Assembly (NCBI GenBank): GCA_015680905.1
Contig: CM027381.1
Location: 67,135,501 to 67,199,500, forward strand
Source: Coptis chinensis
Lineage: Eukaryota > Streptophyta > Magnoliopsida > Ranunculales > Ranunculaceae
DNA: 64,000 nt
Reading direction: 5' to 3'
Shown: positions 1 through 10,909 of the stretch, piece by piece
Layout: each line of letters starts with the position of its first letter
Numbering within the stretch: position 1 is the first letter of the stretch
The notes under the pieces: model-generated
What the model was told of the DNA's origin: nothing
What the model saw: only the letters and a program-made list of their open reading frames with translations
Database searches by the model: none
Translations under genes and position numbers: made by a program

Positions 1-1
1 C

Positions 2-2148
2 ATGCCCATGACTGATTTCTCGTCAAACCTTCAAGAAGGCTTATGGTGGAATAACACACCACCACCAAAATCACCATCCTCAGAGTACAAAGGTGTCATC
101 CCTCAGCCAAATGGTCGTTGGGGTGCTCAAATTTACGACAATCAACACCGCGTTTGGCTTGGCACCTTCGACACCCAAGAAGCAGCCGTCCATACTTACG
201 ATCAAGCCTTAGCCATGTTTCGCGGCACCCCCGAAAACTATCCCATAGAAGACCACTCTCATTCATATTCACATTCTACTCCACAAGAATCAATCACGGA
301 CGACATGGACGAAGACGTGGAAGAAGTAGAAGAGGCCGAAAAAGAGTACATGTTCGAAAAATCATTAACACCAAGTGATGTAGGTAAGTTAAATCGACTT
401 GTTATACCAAAACAACATGCTGAGAAATATTTCCCATTACAAGCTGACACAGTTGAAAAAGGGTTGTTATTAAGTTTTGAGGACGAGTCAAGAAAGATAT
501 GGAGATTTCGTTATTCATATTGGAATAGTAGTCAAAGCTATGTTTTAACTAAAGGTTGGAGTCGTTTTGTGAAAGAGAAAAAACTTGATGCTGGTGATGT
601 TGTTTCATTTCAACGCCGTAGATTTGACCGTGAAACGTTATATATACGGTGGAGACGTCGTAATGCTGCACCCACGGCGCATGATAGCAGAATGTCACAG
701 TCTATGACAGCTGCTGCTACAAATGTTAGTAGTTCATCATCATCTTCAGCGTGGACCAGAGTTTACTATTCTGCGCAGCATCCTTATCCTTCACACCAGC
801 ACAACCTTCATGGTCCACTTTCATACCAACCTGACTGTCTCCATGCAGCTGGTATCATTTCATACTCTTTCAAGTCTTATCTGTATCTTTCTTTCTTTTT
901 TATTCTTTATTTGTACACTTTTGATTTGTCAATTTTAGTACTCTTTCTTTTTCAGTATTTTAATTTTCGTAATCATGGATCGTCACCATTTTTACTTATA
1001 CTTAGCTTACATGGCATTGACTTCGTTGATATATGTCATATGAATATATGATCTGTCGAAAAAATGTGGTAATTATGAAATTTATTACCTTGAGTTACTG
1101 AATTCTTTTATTTTATTTTTGCTGAGACGTAATTGGCATTATCGTGTCTCGAGTTCTAATACATCTTGAATGAATTGTTCCAGCAGAACCAGTAGAACAG
1201 AATCCAGTTACAATGAAGAAAAAGAAGCCAGTCAGAGTGTTTGGTGTGGACCTAGCAGATTGCCAGCGCCGTAAATCTCAGCCATCTGGGCCAGATAATT
1301 CGTCATCTTTAGGTCAAGATCGAGCGAATTACATGTACTCACATGGGCATGACTTGAACCTTAGCATTCAACAGGTACACTATTTGCAATCTTCTTGAAT
1401 ATTCAACAACACCTGATTATATACTTAGTTCCTATGTTATTACAGGAACCCATTATTTTCAACGGTTTTGATATAGTCAGATAGCATTATAGGCAATCCC
1501 ATCGGAATTCTTTGATTCATTGGGGGCCACCATTTCCAAATAAGAGCTATCAAAGCTGCCAAATCTTTATAGAATACTTTATTATTTCTGGAAACTATTC
1601 TTTTATTTGGACATGTGCATTTAAGCTGGTTATGACTTTGAGATTCTTCATAAAAATTAGTAACTTCCCTCCTTTTTTTTTGATAAAATTCACAATTTTG
1701 CGACCTTTTACAAAATTAGTAAAAATTCAATAAATTGCTTATATTCTGACCAAAAAGCAAAAAGAATAACAAAAATAAAAACTCATTGGACATAAGAACA
1801 ACTGTCTTCTGTTGAAATGAACTGGTTGTTACTTGATGGCCCAGGTAAGACCGAAAATGAAGCTGAGCCAAAGCAATGATTATATTTTTTTTGAATAATG
1901 GAGACAGCACATTAATGACCTACTTCAGAAATTAATGGTTTGTTGATTCTTTATCAGAAATTATAGACAGTTGTGATTAATGCCCCAGTTTAGTTTTTTT
2001 GGTCGTACAGATGTTTTGCTTGCAATGTATATATGTTCCACAAGCGATGTTTGGTAATATTTGGATGTATTTGGTATCATTACAGGATTTCAGTTTCTCA
2101 CAACAAATGAGAAATTATCCAGGAGGGAGTGGAGATATGCCTACATGA
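2..2148 (+). CDS. RAV-type AP2/B3 transcription factor, three exons
   Basis: Predicted nuclear DNA-binding regulator with an AP2 domain (about residues 27-76, YKGV...GRWGAQIY...RVWLGTF) and a B3 domain (about residues 116-222, [16 protein letters not shown] and [15 protein letters not shown]). I infer three exons: 2-851, 1187-1374 and 2086-2148. The first junction splits a codon (G|AA) and keeps the frame; the second is in phase 0 (CAG|GTACAC to TTACAG|GAT). Exon 2 encodes [13 protein letters not shown], resembling the R/KLFGV repression motif of RAV and NGATHA proteins; exon 3 adds 20 residues and TGA. RAV genes are often intronless, so the introns fit the divergent AP2/B3 branch (At1g51120-like), which is recall. 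A second in-frame acceptor CAG at 1183 is possible. The ATG is the second base of the window, so the true start may lie upstream and no promoter is visible. Confidence 0.82.
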
Positions 2149-3194
2149 CGTCAGGGATTGACTTTGAAGAAGCGCTCTGGAAAAACAATAAAAATAAAAA
2201 TAAAGAGTATAACTATTTGAGAAAATGGAGAAGAAATCCCTGATTCTCTGGAAACTCTCAAATCTCATTTTCAGAATTTTGTCGAAGAAAGTATAGGAGA
2301 GAGAGAGAGAGAGAAGTAAGCAGAAAAAGTTGGACTTTTCAAGTTGGGTAAATGGGAAGAGAAAAAGGTAAAACCATGAAGAAGAAGATGGACCACACTA
2401 CCACAGAGATAAGGGGATGACATCACCACATACTGTAGAACACTGCATGATTGGATCTCAGAAATCTCTTTTATTTACTGTTGGGATTCTCTAAATGTTC
2501 ACTGAAGATCATTTGATTTACAAAAGAAAAGGAAATGGGAGACTGAGTGAGTGAATCAATGCATGACAGCCAGTAGTACTTACTACCCTTCTGTCTCGTC
2601 TTTTTTCCCAGGTAACTAAAGTTAAGTTACATGGTTAAGGTAGAAAGAGCGGGAGCACATTGTTGTTCTTAGTTGAAGTTTCTTCGACTCTCAAGTGTGT
2701 GTCAGTCTGTCAGATGAAATGAGGTTTGAATTTTCTTCTTATTCCCCTTTTAACTGAATTCAACAAATTTGACTTCTTTGACATGATTTTGTATGAGTTA
2801 AGTTGTACGATTATGAAGATAACGGGTCCATTCCTAATTTACTACACCACCTCTATCCCGTGTATTTCCATCTTAGTCTTGGAAGCCAAAAGTTGACTGT
2901 ATACTAAGGTCCCAAAGCTAGACTTTGTGGAATTGTATTGAACATTTTGCATTCTATCGGATTTCTAATTTTGCATTGTGTAAATTTCGTATTTATAAAG
3001 TTATAAAATTATCATTATCTAACGGCCTATATTGTTTTAATTTTGGTAAATTTTTTGACAAAACTAAACATATTCAATTGGGCTGATTTTTTGTGAGGTA
3101 TTCTCCACTATGTGATATATCTCTACAAAAAATTAGTCTTCAATTCATCTTGTAAGTTCACTTTTAGGAGTAATTTTGGAGTCACTATTTTTTT

Positions 3195-3312
3195 TTTATT
3201 GGTAAGTCTGTTTTTAAATGAGATCAGTAACTCTTTGATGCTAGCGGGGTTCGAGCCCCAGACCTCTGGTATCATCACCCAAAGGTTTATCATCACCCAA
3301 AGGTTTTACTGA
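3195..3312 (+). repeat. Possible tRNA-derived SINE fragment
   Basis: GGGGTTCGAGCCCC at about 3246-3259 fits an RNA polymerase III box B (GGTTCGANNCC). It is followed by a tandem pair of an 18-bp unit (ATCATCACCCAAAGGTTT). I cannot find a convincing box A or target duplication, so this could be another dispersed repeat. Confidence 0.3.
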
Positions 3313-3352
3313 CTTTGGAGTCACTATAAGGTTGAATTCATATAACCAACTC

Positions 3353-3353
3353 C

Positions 3354-3381
<28 letters not shown>
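3353..3381. repeat. (AT)n microsatellite
   Basis: Uninterrupted alternating AT of about 29 bases in the intergenic region. Likely polymorphic in length. Confidence 0.95.
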
Positions 3382-3384
<3 letters not shown>

Positions 3385-5245
3385 CATGAAGTAGTCATGA
3401 ACATAGTTTCAAGAAGCTCAAAATAAAGGCAAGATCCAATGTCAGAAATACACTGTCATCATTCATGAACCTGGTTGGAAATTAAAATAACTCGACGTTT
3501 GTTATACTTGATATTCAGACATAAAAGCCATTCCTTCAAATCCAGTACATAATAAATCTCGATAGTCAAGATCAATTCTAACTCTGATTTAGAAGACAAG
3601 GTTGCATGCTTCATTTTACATTCCAACTAATTATCTTCACTGGGACGCTAAGCTGTTATAAACACATTAGACCTGTTCTCCTATCACTTGTGTACACTAT
3701 GACAGGAGCGGCAGTTGGTTATAGATGACAAAGTCATCTAATGGACGCATACCCACCAAAATACTGCTCAAAACTTCCATTTTACATACATCCTTATAAA
3801 AGACAACACAATCCCTCATTCAACAGGCAAATAAAATCCAGTAGAGATTTAACCAATAGTGGCCCAATGACTGAATGCCCCAATATGAATTGAAATCCAC
3901 TTCTAAAAGTGGGTTGAAATAGACAGAGAAATCAATACAATTATCAATTCCTGATGCGTACTGAGTTTGAGACGACCTATTAGAACCATAACCTGAGTTT
4001 GTAGTTCTAGTTGAGCGGAAAATAAATAAATTGTTGTATAAATAATAATAATCATAATAATAAACAATAAACAGTAGTTCTACATATGGCCTGATTACAA
4101 TTACCTCATACATTTGTAGATTCAATAGATACTTTATGTCTTGACAACTACCACAGATGTTATATATTTAACATCCTAACTTTCATGTCTAACAGTGTAC
4201 ACGCAGACATTGTTCGAAGTTTCTGTAAAAAATCGCTAGTATACCACAAACACATCAGTTTCTAGTGAAGGCAAAGACCATGAGTTTTACCACATTCTCA
4301 AAGGCCTGGCTTCAAAATCCTTATACACGACTAACATATCGAGACATGCATTGGTTGTTTAGGAACTGAAACATACACTGTTCACTATACATGCTTTTTA
4401 CCAGTAAAGTTGGGCAACTCTTTACAAGTTGCATATGATTAGATAGGAGATTTGATGTGGTGGGCCAAAGTTTAAAACATGATGGAAAGAAATCGAAATG
4501 GTGTAAATAGTCATCTGTTGTATCATGTAATCACAATGACTTTAAGATTAAGACAGTGATACCCGTTGACCTTGGCGATGATGGATCGAAACTTTAGTGG
4601 CTTTTCCAAGTGTTCAGCATGATGGATCCCCAGCTGTGGAATTTATCATTGGCCCAAGTTAGTGCCCAATCGTAATCCCAAGAGACTCCTGCTTGAGTAA
4701 TGGGTTTGTCCTGTGAGGAGGATTCATTCACCCATATGCTTTGACACAACACCCATGTAACATGTAGCAACACCTTGTAAGATCTCCTCAGATTTGCTTT
4801 TCCTCTTTTCTTGGCTTTGCTTTTTTTGGGTCTGGGTCAACCAAGCAAAATCCTTTTCCATGGCCAAAATAAGTAAAGGAGCAATTCTTGTGGGGTCCCG
4901 TATCTAGTTGAGCAGAAGACTAGGAAAGAAAGTGAAAATGGATGTTAACAGCAACCGAACCTGTCAATAAAACAAGCTAAATTCCAACTTGTTTTCATTA
5001 GATTCAACTGTTGTACTTGATCAAACCACACGAACCCTGCCTCCTAAATTTAAAACAGAAGGTCCCAGGTCTTGTTAGCAAAAGATTCCAAGTTATTGGC
5101 TATAGGAAAGAATCTTGAAGCCATGGGAATCTCACCCCACCATTTCCTAAGTAAGAATGAGATATCGGTAATGGAAAATGGATATCAAGTTCTTCTGATG
5201 TGGCTCCACCAATTCTGAAGATCTGCAAATTGAGAAACTAATATA

Positions 5246-7188
5246 TCACCAAAAGTCTCTGCATGAACATGATCCATCCCTAAAATGGTGAAATCGATTA
5301 GTATCCCTCACAATGATAGCCCTCGCAGTGATCTTTGAGACCAGTTTAATGAAGGAATGGCAGTCCCCACATATCCGAAGGTTTTTCTTGATCCTTATAG
5401 GCATGCCAGAAGGTAAGCTTATAAGCCCAAAAGCTAGAGCTAGCTTCTCACTATGGTGTCTCAGGAGCTCCTCCTTCTGAGCTACCTCCACATCATGTAA
5501 ATCGTGGTCAGTATCAGCTTTGTAATCAAGCTTCTTCATCTCTTCCACCAACTTATCCAACTTGGCATAAATATCAGTGATTCTTGGGTGTTCTCTTTCT
5601 CCAACCACAAATGTATGAACCTTATCTTTAACTTCAATCCAACTCTTACCATCTCCTTCCTAACACCGCTGTCCTTCAGAAGCTTTCTCGACCTAGCCAC
5701 ATCTAGCCACATTTTATTTGCTGCGTATATATTTGAAAGAAGCACATGGTTCCCTCCATTGTCAGGTTCCATGTGAAATAAATGTTTTGCAGCAATCTCA
5801 GCCAGTTCGAGATTCCCATGTATCTTGCAAGAACCCAATAATGATCCCCACATCGAAGGAGTTGCTTCTAATGGCATTGTCTCAATCAAGCAATGAGCTT
5901 CTTCAATCTTCCCCGCACGACCGAGAAGATCTACCATGCAAGAATAGTGCTGAACATTAGGATACACATCAGGATCTCTGACCAACCAGTTAAAATATAT
6001 CTTCCCCGTATCAACCAGACCCATATGACTACATGCAGACAAAACAGAAACATATGTTATTTCATTTGGAAAGATACCCATTTGTTGCATTTTCTCAAAT
6101 AGAATCATCACCTCCAAGGAGTGAGCATGTCTAGAGAAACCTGACATCATTGCATTCCATAACACTATATTCTTTGCTTCCACCATGGAAAACACCAAAT
6201 ACGCATCTTCAATAATCCCACACTTAGCATACATGTCAATAAGAGAGGCTGACACAAAAAGATTCAATCCATAACCAGTTCTCACTAGTATTGCATGAAT
6301 CTGATTCCCTTCAATCAAAGCTGACAAACTTGCACAAGCACTGAGAGCAGAAGAAAGTGTAAACTGGGTCTGTTCAGCACCCACCTTTTGGCCTTTGTGA
6401 AACAACATCAGAGCCTCTTCATGAAAATTATTTTGCACATATCCTGAAATCATTGAACTCCATGTAACGGCACTTCTTTCAGTCATGCTATCAAATATGC
6501 GGCAAGCATAATTAATCAACTCGCATTTTGCATACACGTCAAGTAAGGCAGTCCCAACATATACATTAGAATCAAATGCAATTTTAAGAGCAAATGCATG
6601 TAACTGTTTGCTCTCATACACTGCTGATTTTGCAGCACAAGCACAAATAATACTTGAAAGTGTGAATTCACTTGGAGGAACCTGTTCCCTTTGCATCTGC
6701 ATAAAAAGATTGAGGCCTTCATCTTCCTCTCCATGTTTAGTGTGTGCACCAATCATTGTATTCCATGAAACTAGGCTTCTTTCAGGCATCCTATCAAAAA
6801 CTTGACGTGCAGAGTCAACAAATCCACATTTGGAGTACATGTTGATGATGATGTTTGACAACAAAGTGTCTACCTGTAAACCTGCCTGGAAAACCTGACC
6901 ATGCAAGACCTTCCCCTCCCAGACTATCTTATCTACAGCACATTTTTGTAAGAGAGCCTGCAAGTTCACTACATTGATATTGCAGACCGTAACTCCTGGA
7001 AATTTTGGGTACTGTGTTCCAAATTCAGTAGCAGCAGTCGCGGAGAAACCCCGAAACTGAGAGCCAACTTTACGATAAACTTTCCAATAATTAATAATAT
7101 AAGAGATGATCTTCATAAGAGATGTAGAGCGCAAGTAGTCTTCGTTCAGAATGTATAACTTAACAACATCATTATTAGCTATAGCCAA
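5246..7188 (-). pseudogene. PPR-DYW organellar RNA-editing factor with one frameshift
   Basis: PLS-class pentatricopeptide repeat protein. An N-terminal presequence of about 50 residues suggests mitochondrial import. PPR units follow (NMYSKCGFVDSARQVFDRMP, SWNTMIGAHTKHG, ALLDVYAKC, TWSSMISGYVQN, SLIDMYAKCG, YSCMVDLLGRAGKIEEA), then E/E+ motifs and a complete DYW domain with [11 protein letters not shown], the zinc-binding CGDCHSF and CSCRDFW at the end. DYW domains act as cytidine deaminases in C-to-U editing. The architecture resembles Arabidopsis At5g04780 (recall). The reading frame breaks near 5649, just after RKEM: one G seems to be missing, and both sides are otherwise clean with no other stop. 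It is therefore either a very young pseudogene or a sequence error. ATG 7188 is chosen because the presequence begins there and no longer frame is supported. Confidence 0.85.
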
Positions 7189-7256
7189 TGCAGTAACTCT
7201 ATTTTATTATTTAAACTCTTGAGGTCAACTTACAAAGTTCCTTTGTCGAGACAGTA

Positions 7257-9455
7257 TCATCCTGATTTCTTTGAAATATCTTCAGGCTGTTGAGGATTAC
7301 TTTCTTCCTTCTTTGACATGACTTGTTGTATGCCTTCTTGATAACCATGTATAAAGCTCTTGAGAGCATCCCTATAGGCAGAAGCTCTCGTCATGTACAC
7401 CCGCTGCATAGCTGGCCTTAGAGTCTCCATTCCCCCTCTGGCAGCCACCGCTGTTTTCATCACCCACGTAAAAGATAATGTAAGAGCTACTCAAAGTACA
7501 ATGTTGGACAAAAAGAAAAATACTCCTTTCCATTTCTAAGCAAAATAAACAAAACAATGATATACAGACAAACAAAAATTGAATTTAGGACACATGTAAA
7601 CTTCTTTACCAAAAACGTAAAGCAAGAACACAAATCCAGACAACTCCAGTATCACAGTTGCTGCGGAGTGAGGACTACATGGGGAACTAATGAAGACCAT
7701 TTTCCTTTTCCATTTTCAAGTCCAGGAGTTGTGTAATATGGCAACGCAAGAGTTTAAGATGAAAATAGTGGATGCCCCCAAGTCAAATACAGATTAATAT
7801 TTCAGAACTTCAGTACAGACAAACACTCGATTCTGTTCAATGCTCAAATGGATTAGGCCTCGAGGCGCGGCTGGAAGCCTCATGAACAAAAATGCATCAA
7901 GGTTATGACCTATAGCCCTATACACGAGGTGAAGAGGCTTACGCTTCACACTAATGACACGCACATTTTGGTGCCTAAGCTCAGTAAAGTCCATTCTGTT
8001 TCTTTTTTATTTTTGTCAAAGTATTATCCTTTTACATTTGCTAATAACATATAACTACCCCTCGTACAAATATATCATGATGCCTTAAATTCGTAATAAG
8101 TCACATGGGTATCTAAGGCCTACGGCCTCTATAAGTTTCATTGTTCCTTTAAATTTTAGAGTGATGTACTTATGTCGCAACATTTTCAAGCTTTCTTCTG
8201 TGAGATTGAATGCTACTCACAGGGTAAAACTATATAATTCATATGATATAATATTTCTTATTTTTCTTAATTTAATTAACTATGCTTTTTTTCTTAGAAA
8301 TTCTGCAAACTTTTTCCAATTAAGGCGTACACCTTGCGAACCTCTGAGGCTTTCCTCGGGCCTCAATGAGGCCTTCTTGCTCAAGGCTTAAGGGAGTTTT
8401 TTCAAACATTGATGTCCTTATGGAAAATTATTCTTCAAAAACAAAACAAAACTTTGCCTCAAGTTAAATTAGTGAACGACCAGTGCTTAATCTGCAGTTA
8501 CTGAGATGGCAAGCTAATTATAAGTAAAAATGGAAGGGGGAGCGAGTTGAAAGGAACATAATAATTTCCTTCACATGAAAAGATAGAAAAACTTGTGATG
8601 CTCATAATGAAGTTAAAACGTATCAAAAGGTAGATGGTGCAAAATGATTCAGCATATCACAGATGCAAGCATTTGGATGGGCATCAACAACTGTTAGGCG
8701 GATCTGTCAAAATAGTCTCCTATCTAGACGGAATTTGATCTAAAACAAAGCAAGAATAGCAAAATGAAAAAAAATGCTGCTCACCAAGATCCTCAAGGGT
8801 AGAGGGTTCTTTCTCTTTGTTCTCAACATCTCCTACATTGGATTTATCGCCATTCTCAACATACTTTTTGTAATCATTCGGCCGAAGATCAGGGCCAATA
8901 TCCCGTACCCAGCTTGCTGCGTATAGCCTAGATGCCTCCTTCAATACCTAGACAACCAATACAGAACATTGATTATATATGTAAATAAACATTACTAAAG
9001 GTGAAATAAGAAAAAGAAAATGATAGTAGCAATTTTGGAAATAAACGGCAACCGCCCTACCAGTTGCTACACCCTTCATTTGGTAATGCAACGCAACAAG
9101 CAATGTAAAAAAACACCAGAATTTTTTAGTATATAGATTGAATGATTAATAGCTTTTAGCAGGTCGAGAATATGAGTATGATGAGGCCAGTTTTTTTATT
9201 TTCTGTCATTAAATAACTGTCCGCTTCCACAATATCATGAAATATGAAGCCATTATTGATGCCTACCAAGGGGTGGAAAGTATCAAATATCAAATATCAA
9301 ATAGAAAAGATACTTACATAATAGCGCTCCTTCCAATTCAATTTTCTACGTTTTATAATGTGAGGAGGGTCTGGCAAAGATGAAGGAAAAGCAATTTCCT
9401 TGAGATCATATCGTACATAATCAGACACTTTCCTCCACACCACCTTCAACTTCAT
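7257..9455 (-). CDS. Conserved plant protein of unknown function, 164 aa, three exons
   Basis: I assemble three minus-strand exons: 9455-9318 (46 codons, ends TATTAT|GTAAGT), 8947-8785 (starts after CTAG, ends CTTG|GTGAGC) and 7450-7257 (starts after AACAG). All junctions are canonical and keep frame (phase 0, then phase 1 giving GCG), which supports a real gene. The protein starts MKLKVVWRKVSDYVRYDLKE, has a basic middle (RRKLNWKERYY), an acidic linker (about residues 78-98) and a helix-forming C-terminus (TLRPAMQRVYMTRASAYRDA). No signal peptide or clear transmembrane segment. The sequence looks familiar as a conserved plant protein but I cannot assign a function. Introns are 370 and 1334 bp; the larger holds repeats. 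The stop lies only about 70 bp from the PPR start, so the two are closely spaced in the same orientation. Confidence 0.8.
7790..8395. repeat. Dispersed repeat fragments rich in AGGC inside intron 2
   Basis: Two blocks, about 7850-7985 and 8320-8395, contain repeated AGGC/GCCT words (GCCTCGAGGCGCGGC; CCTCGGGCCTCAATGAGGCC) unlike the surrounding AT-rich intron. They look like the two parts of one decayed dispersed element. Class not determined. Confidence 0.35.
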
Positions 9456-9611
9456 TTCGGTCTCAAACTAACCACTGACACAAGGAAGGAAATGACTAAA
9501 TTATCCCCCAAATAGAAAGTTACTAAATTACCCCACATTTTAAAACAAATACATACCTACTACTACTACACTACTACAGTAATAAGCGGCGGCGATGTCT
9601 TAAAACAAAGA

Positions 9612-9794
9612 TTACTTTCCGTATCCGTATTTCTTTTTCAAGTGTTCTCTAAGTAAGTCGTTACGGGCTTTAGTTCGAGCTTGTTGAGGAGCAATGTTAA
9701 CGTACGACAGGTGTGCACCGATACCAAATAGGCAAACTCCTACGCCGAAACAACCTGCAAACCCCTTTGGTGTCCACGGTGACCAACCAACCAT
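9612..9794 (-). CDS. 60-aa single-pass membrane microprotein, possibly mitochondrial
   Basis: MVGWSPWTPKGFAGCFGVGV begins the protein. A hydrophobic segment spans about residues 12-32 and a basic, helical C-terminus ends KKKYGYGK. Size and layout match small accessory subunits of mitochondrial inner-membrane complexes, but I cannot name the family with certainty. A canonical intron (9873-9795, GTAAGT...CAG, 79 bp) ends exactly at the ATG, so the leader is spliced. That splice junction, the clean frame and the strong composition argue for a real gene rather than a chance ORF. It lies about 150 bp upstream of the 164-aa gene in the same orientation. Confidence 0.65.
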   Translation of the reverse strand: MVGWSPWTPKGFAGCFGVGVCLFGIGAHLSYVNIAPQQARTKARNDLLREHLKKKYGYGK

Positions 9795-9874
9795 CTGATT
9801 GGTTATAAAATATATATATCGAAATTTTAGCCGAGAAATGAAAAGAATGCAAAAGAGAGAAGAAAATACTTACT

Positions 9875-10700
9875 CGTTTGTCAATTGAGGAGTGCCAAAT
9901 GAAAACCCTTGATAAACCCCCAAAATGATTTTGTGGACCGTTTATTTAAGGCATAAAAGTAGGCCGGGCTATTTTATAGTCTACTGTTAGCCCATATTAT
10001 TCGATTAGTTTGGGTTTCACGTGTTTGAACCATTTGCGAATTGGATCCAATTGAAGATCCATAGCAACTTTGTTCCTGTTTTGGCATTGCACTCTTCACT
10101 GCAAAATCTGTTATGAAATGATACCATCATTTCACTTCAAAATGTTGCTTTGGAATTTCGTTACATATTTAATTTTTGCGTCGAAATAAAAAAAAAAAAA
10201 CTTAAATGTGTAACCAAATTTTGTAGAGCGACAGGTCCAATGGCATTATATAGACAAACACTCAAAACATACCAAGAAAAAAGACTACAAAGATTACATT
10301 TGCACGCGCACACTGACACACAGGCCATTTAGATCCTACATGATGAACAAAACTAAAAACGAAGATGTTGGCTTCATTCTCAATCATGGCCTAACCTAAC
10401 TTGGGGCACTTTGGGCCGGGTTTTTTCCTTGTATAATGTTTTTCTCCTCTTGCTATGAGTTAATTGACTCAGTTGTTCTACTTCTGACTGTGATTGTGCA
10501 ATTGCAAAGAAGAGTTGCCTTATAGTTTATTGCGGCAATGAACAAGTCTTCCTCTCGTAAGATGCCTTAGGTTTTAATAATGCTTCATAAATATTATACT
10601 TTCGAGTTTACATTGTATATTAGCAAAGACAACCAATAACATCCATTATCGCAATAATTCTCAGAGTTAGAGCATTGGTTAGTTTTGACTTTTGAAGGAG
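9875..10700. other. Intergenic region
   Basis: Contains the presumed promoter and first leader exon of the minus-strand 60-aa gene (about 9874-9960) and an A-rich stretch near 10187-10200. No other gene recognised. Confidence 0.5.
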
Positions 10701-10707
10701 AAAGAGG

Positions 10708-10908
10708 ATGAAGGGAGAGCTAGTGCATGAGCTGGAGATGAATATACCGGCTAGTGACGTCTGGGAAATTTATGGAACACTCAAACTTGCAAGACTTATG
10801 GGTGAAGTCTTTCCTCATATCTTTGAAAAGATTGAAGTAATTGTTTCGGAATTTATGAACGCTTGGCGCAAAATTAAAAGGAAAATAGATAGTATAATTT
10901 CATTTTAA
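10708..10908 (+). pseudogene. Norcoclaurine-synthase-like (Bet v 1 family) first-exon remnant
   Basis: The first ~45 residues (MKGELVHELEMNIPASDVWE...FEKIEVI) match the start of plant Bet v 1/PR-10 proteins of the norcoclaurine-synthase-like group, where the strand and helix lead to KIEVVEGDGG. Here homology stops after IEVI (about 10843) and the frame runs on into unrelated sequence and a stop. The glycine-rich loop, the ligand cavity and the second exon are absent. True NCS enzymes condense dopamine and 4-HPAA in benzylisoquinoline alkaloid synthesis, but many NCS-like members do other things. This fragment cannot encode an enzyme. Confidence 0.6.
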
Positions 10909-10909
10909 T

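Larger units (their letters stand above)
2149..5245. other. Intergenic region, RAV 3' side to PPR 3' side
   Basis: No gene recognised. It holds the presumed 3' UTR of the AP2/B3 gene, with a short (GA)n run at about 2297-2314. A tRNA-like repeat (about 3195-3312), a TA microsatellite and AT-rich unique-looking DNA follow. Short ORFs here have no recognisable domain. The two flanking genes are convergent. Confidence 0.6.

Noticed and set aside
118-450. Overlapping ORFs in other frames of the AP2/B3 exon
   Set aside because: They lie inside a strongly conserved domain-coding frame and have no domain of their own.
3246-3259. tRNA gene
   Set aside because: Only a box B-like motif is present; no cloverleaf or box A at the right distance.
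3820-4125. 101-aa minus-strand ORF in the first intergenic region
   Set aside because: Low-complexity Tyr/Asn/Ile-rich translation of AT-rich DNA, no domain and no splice context.
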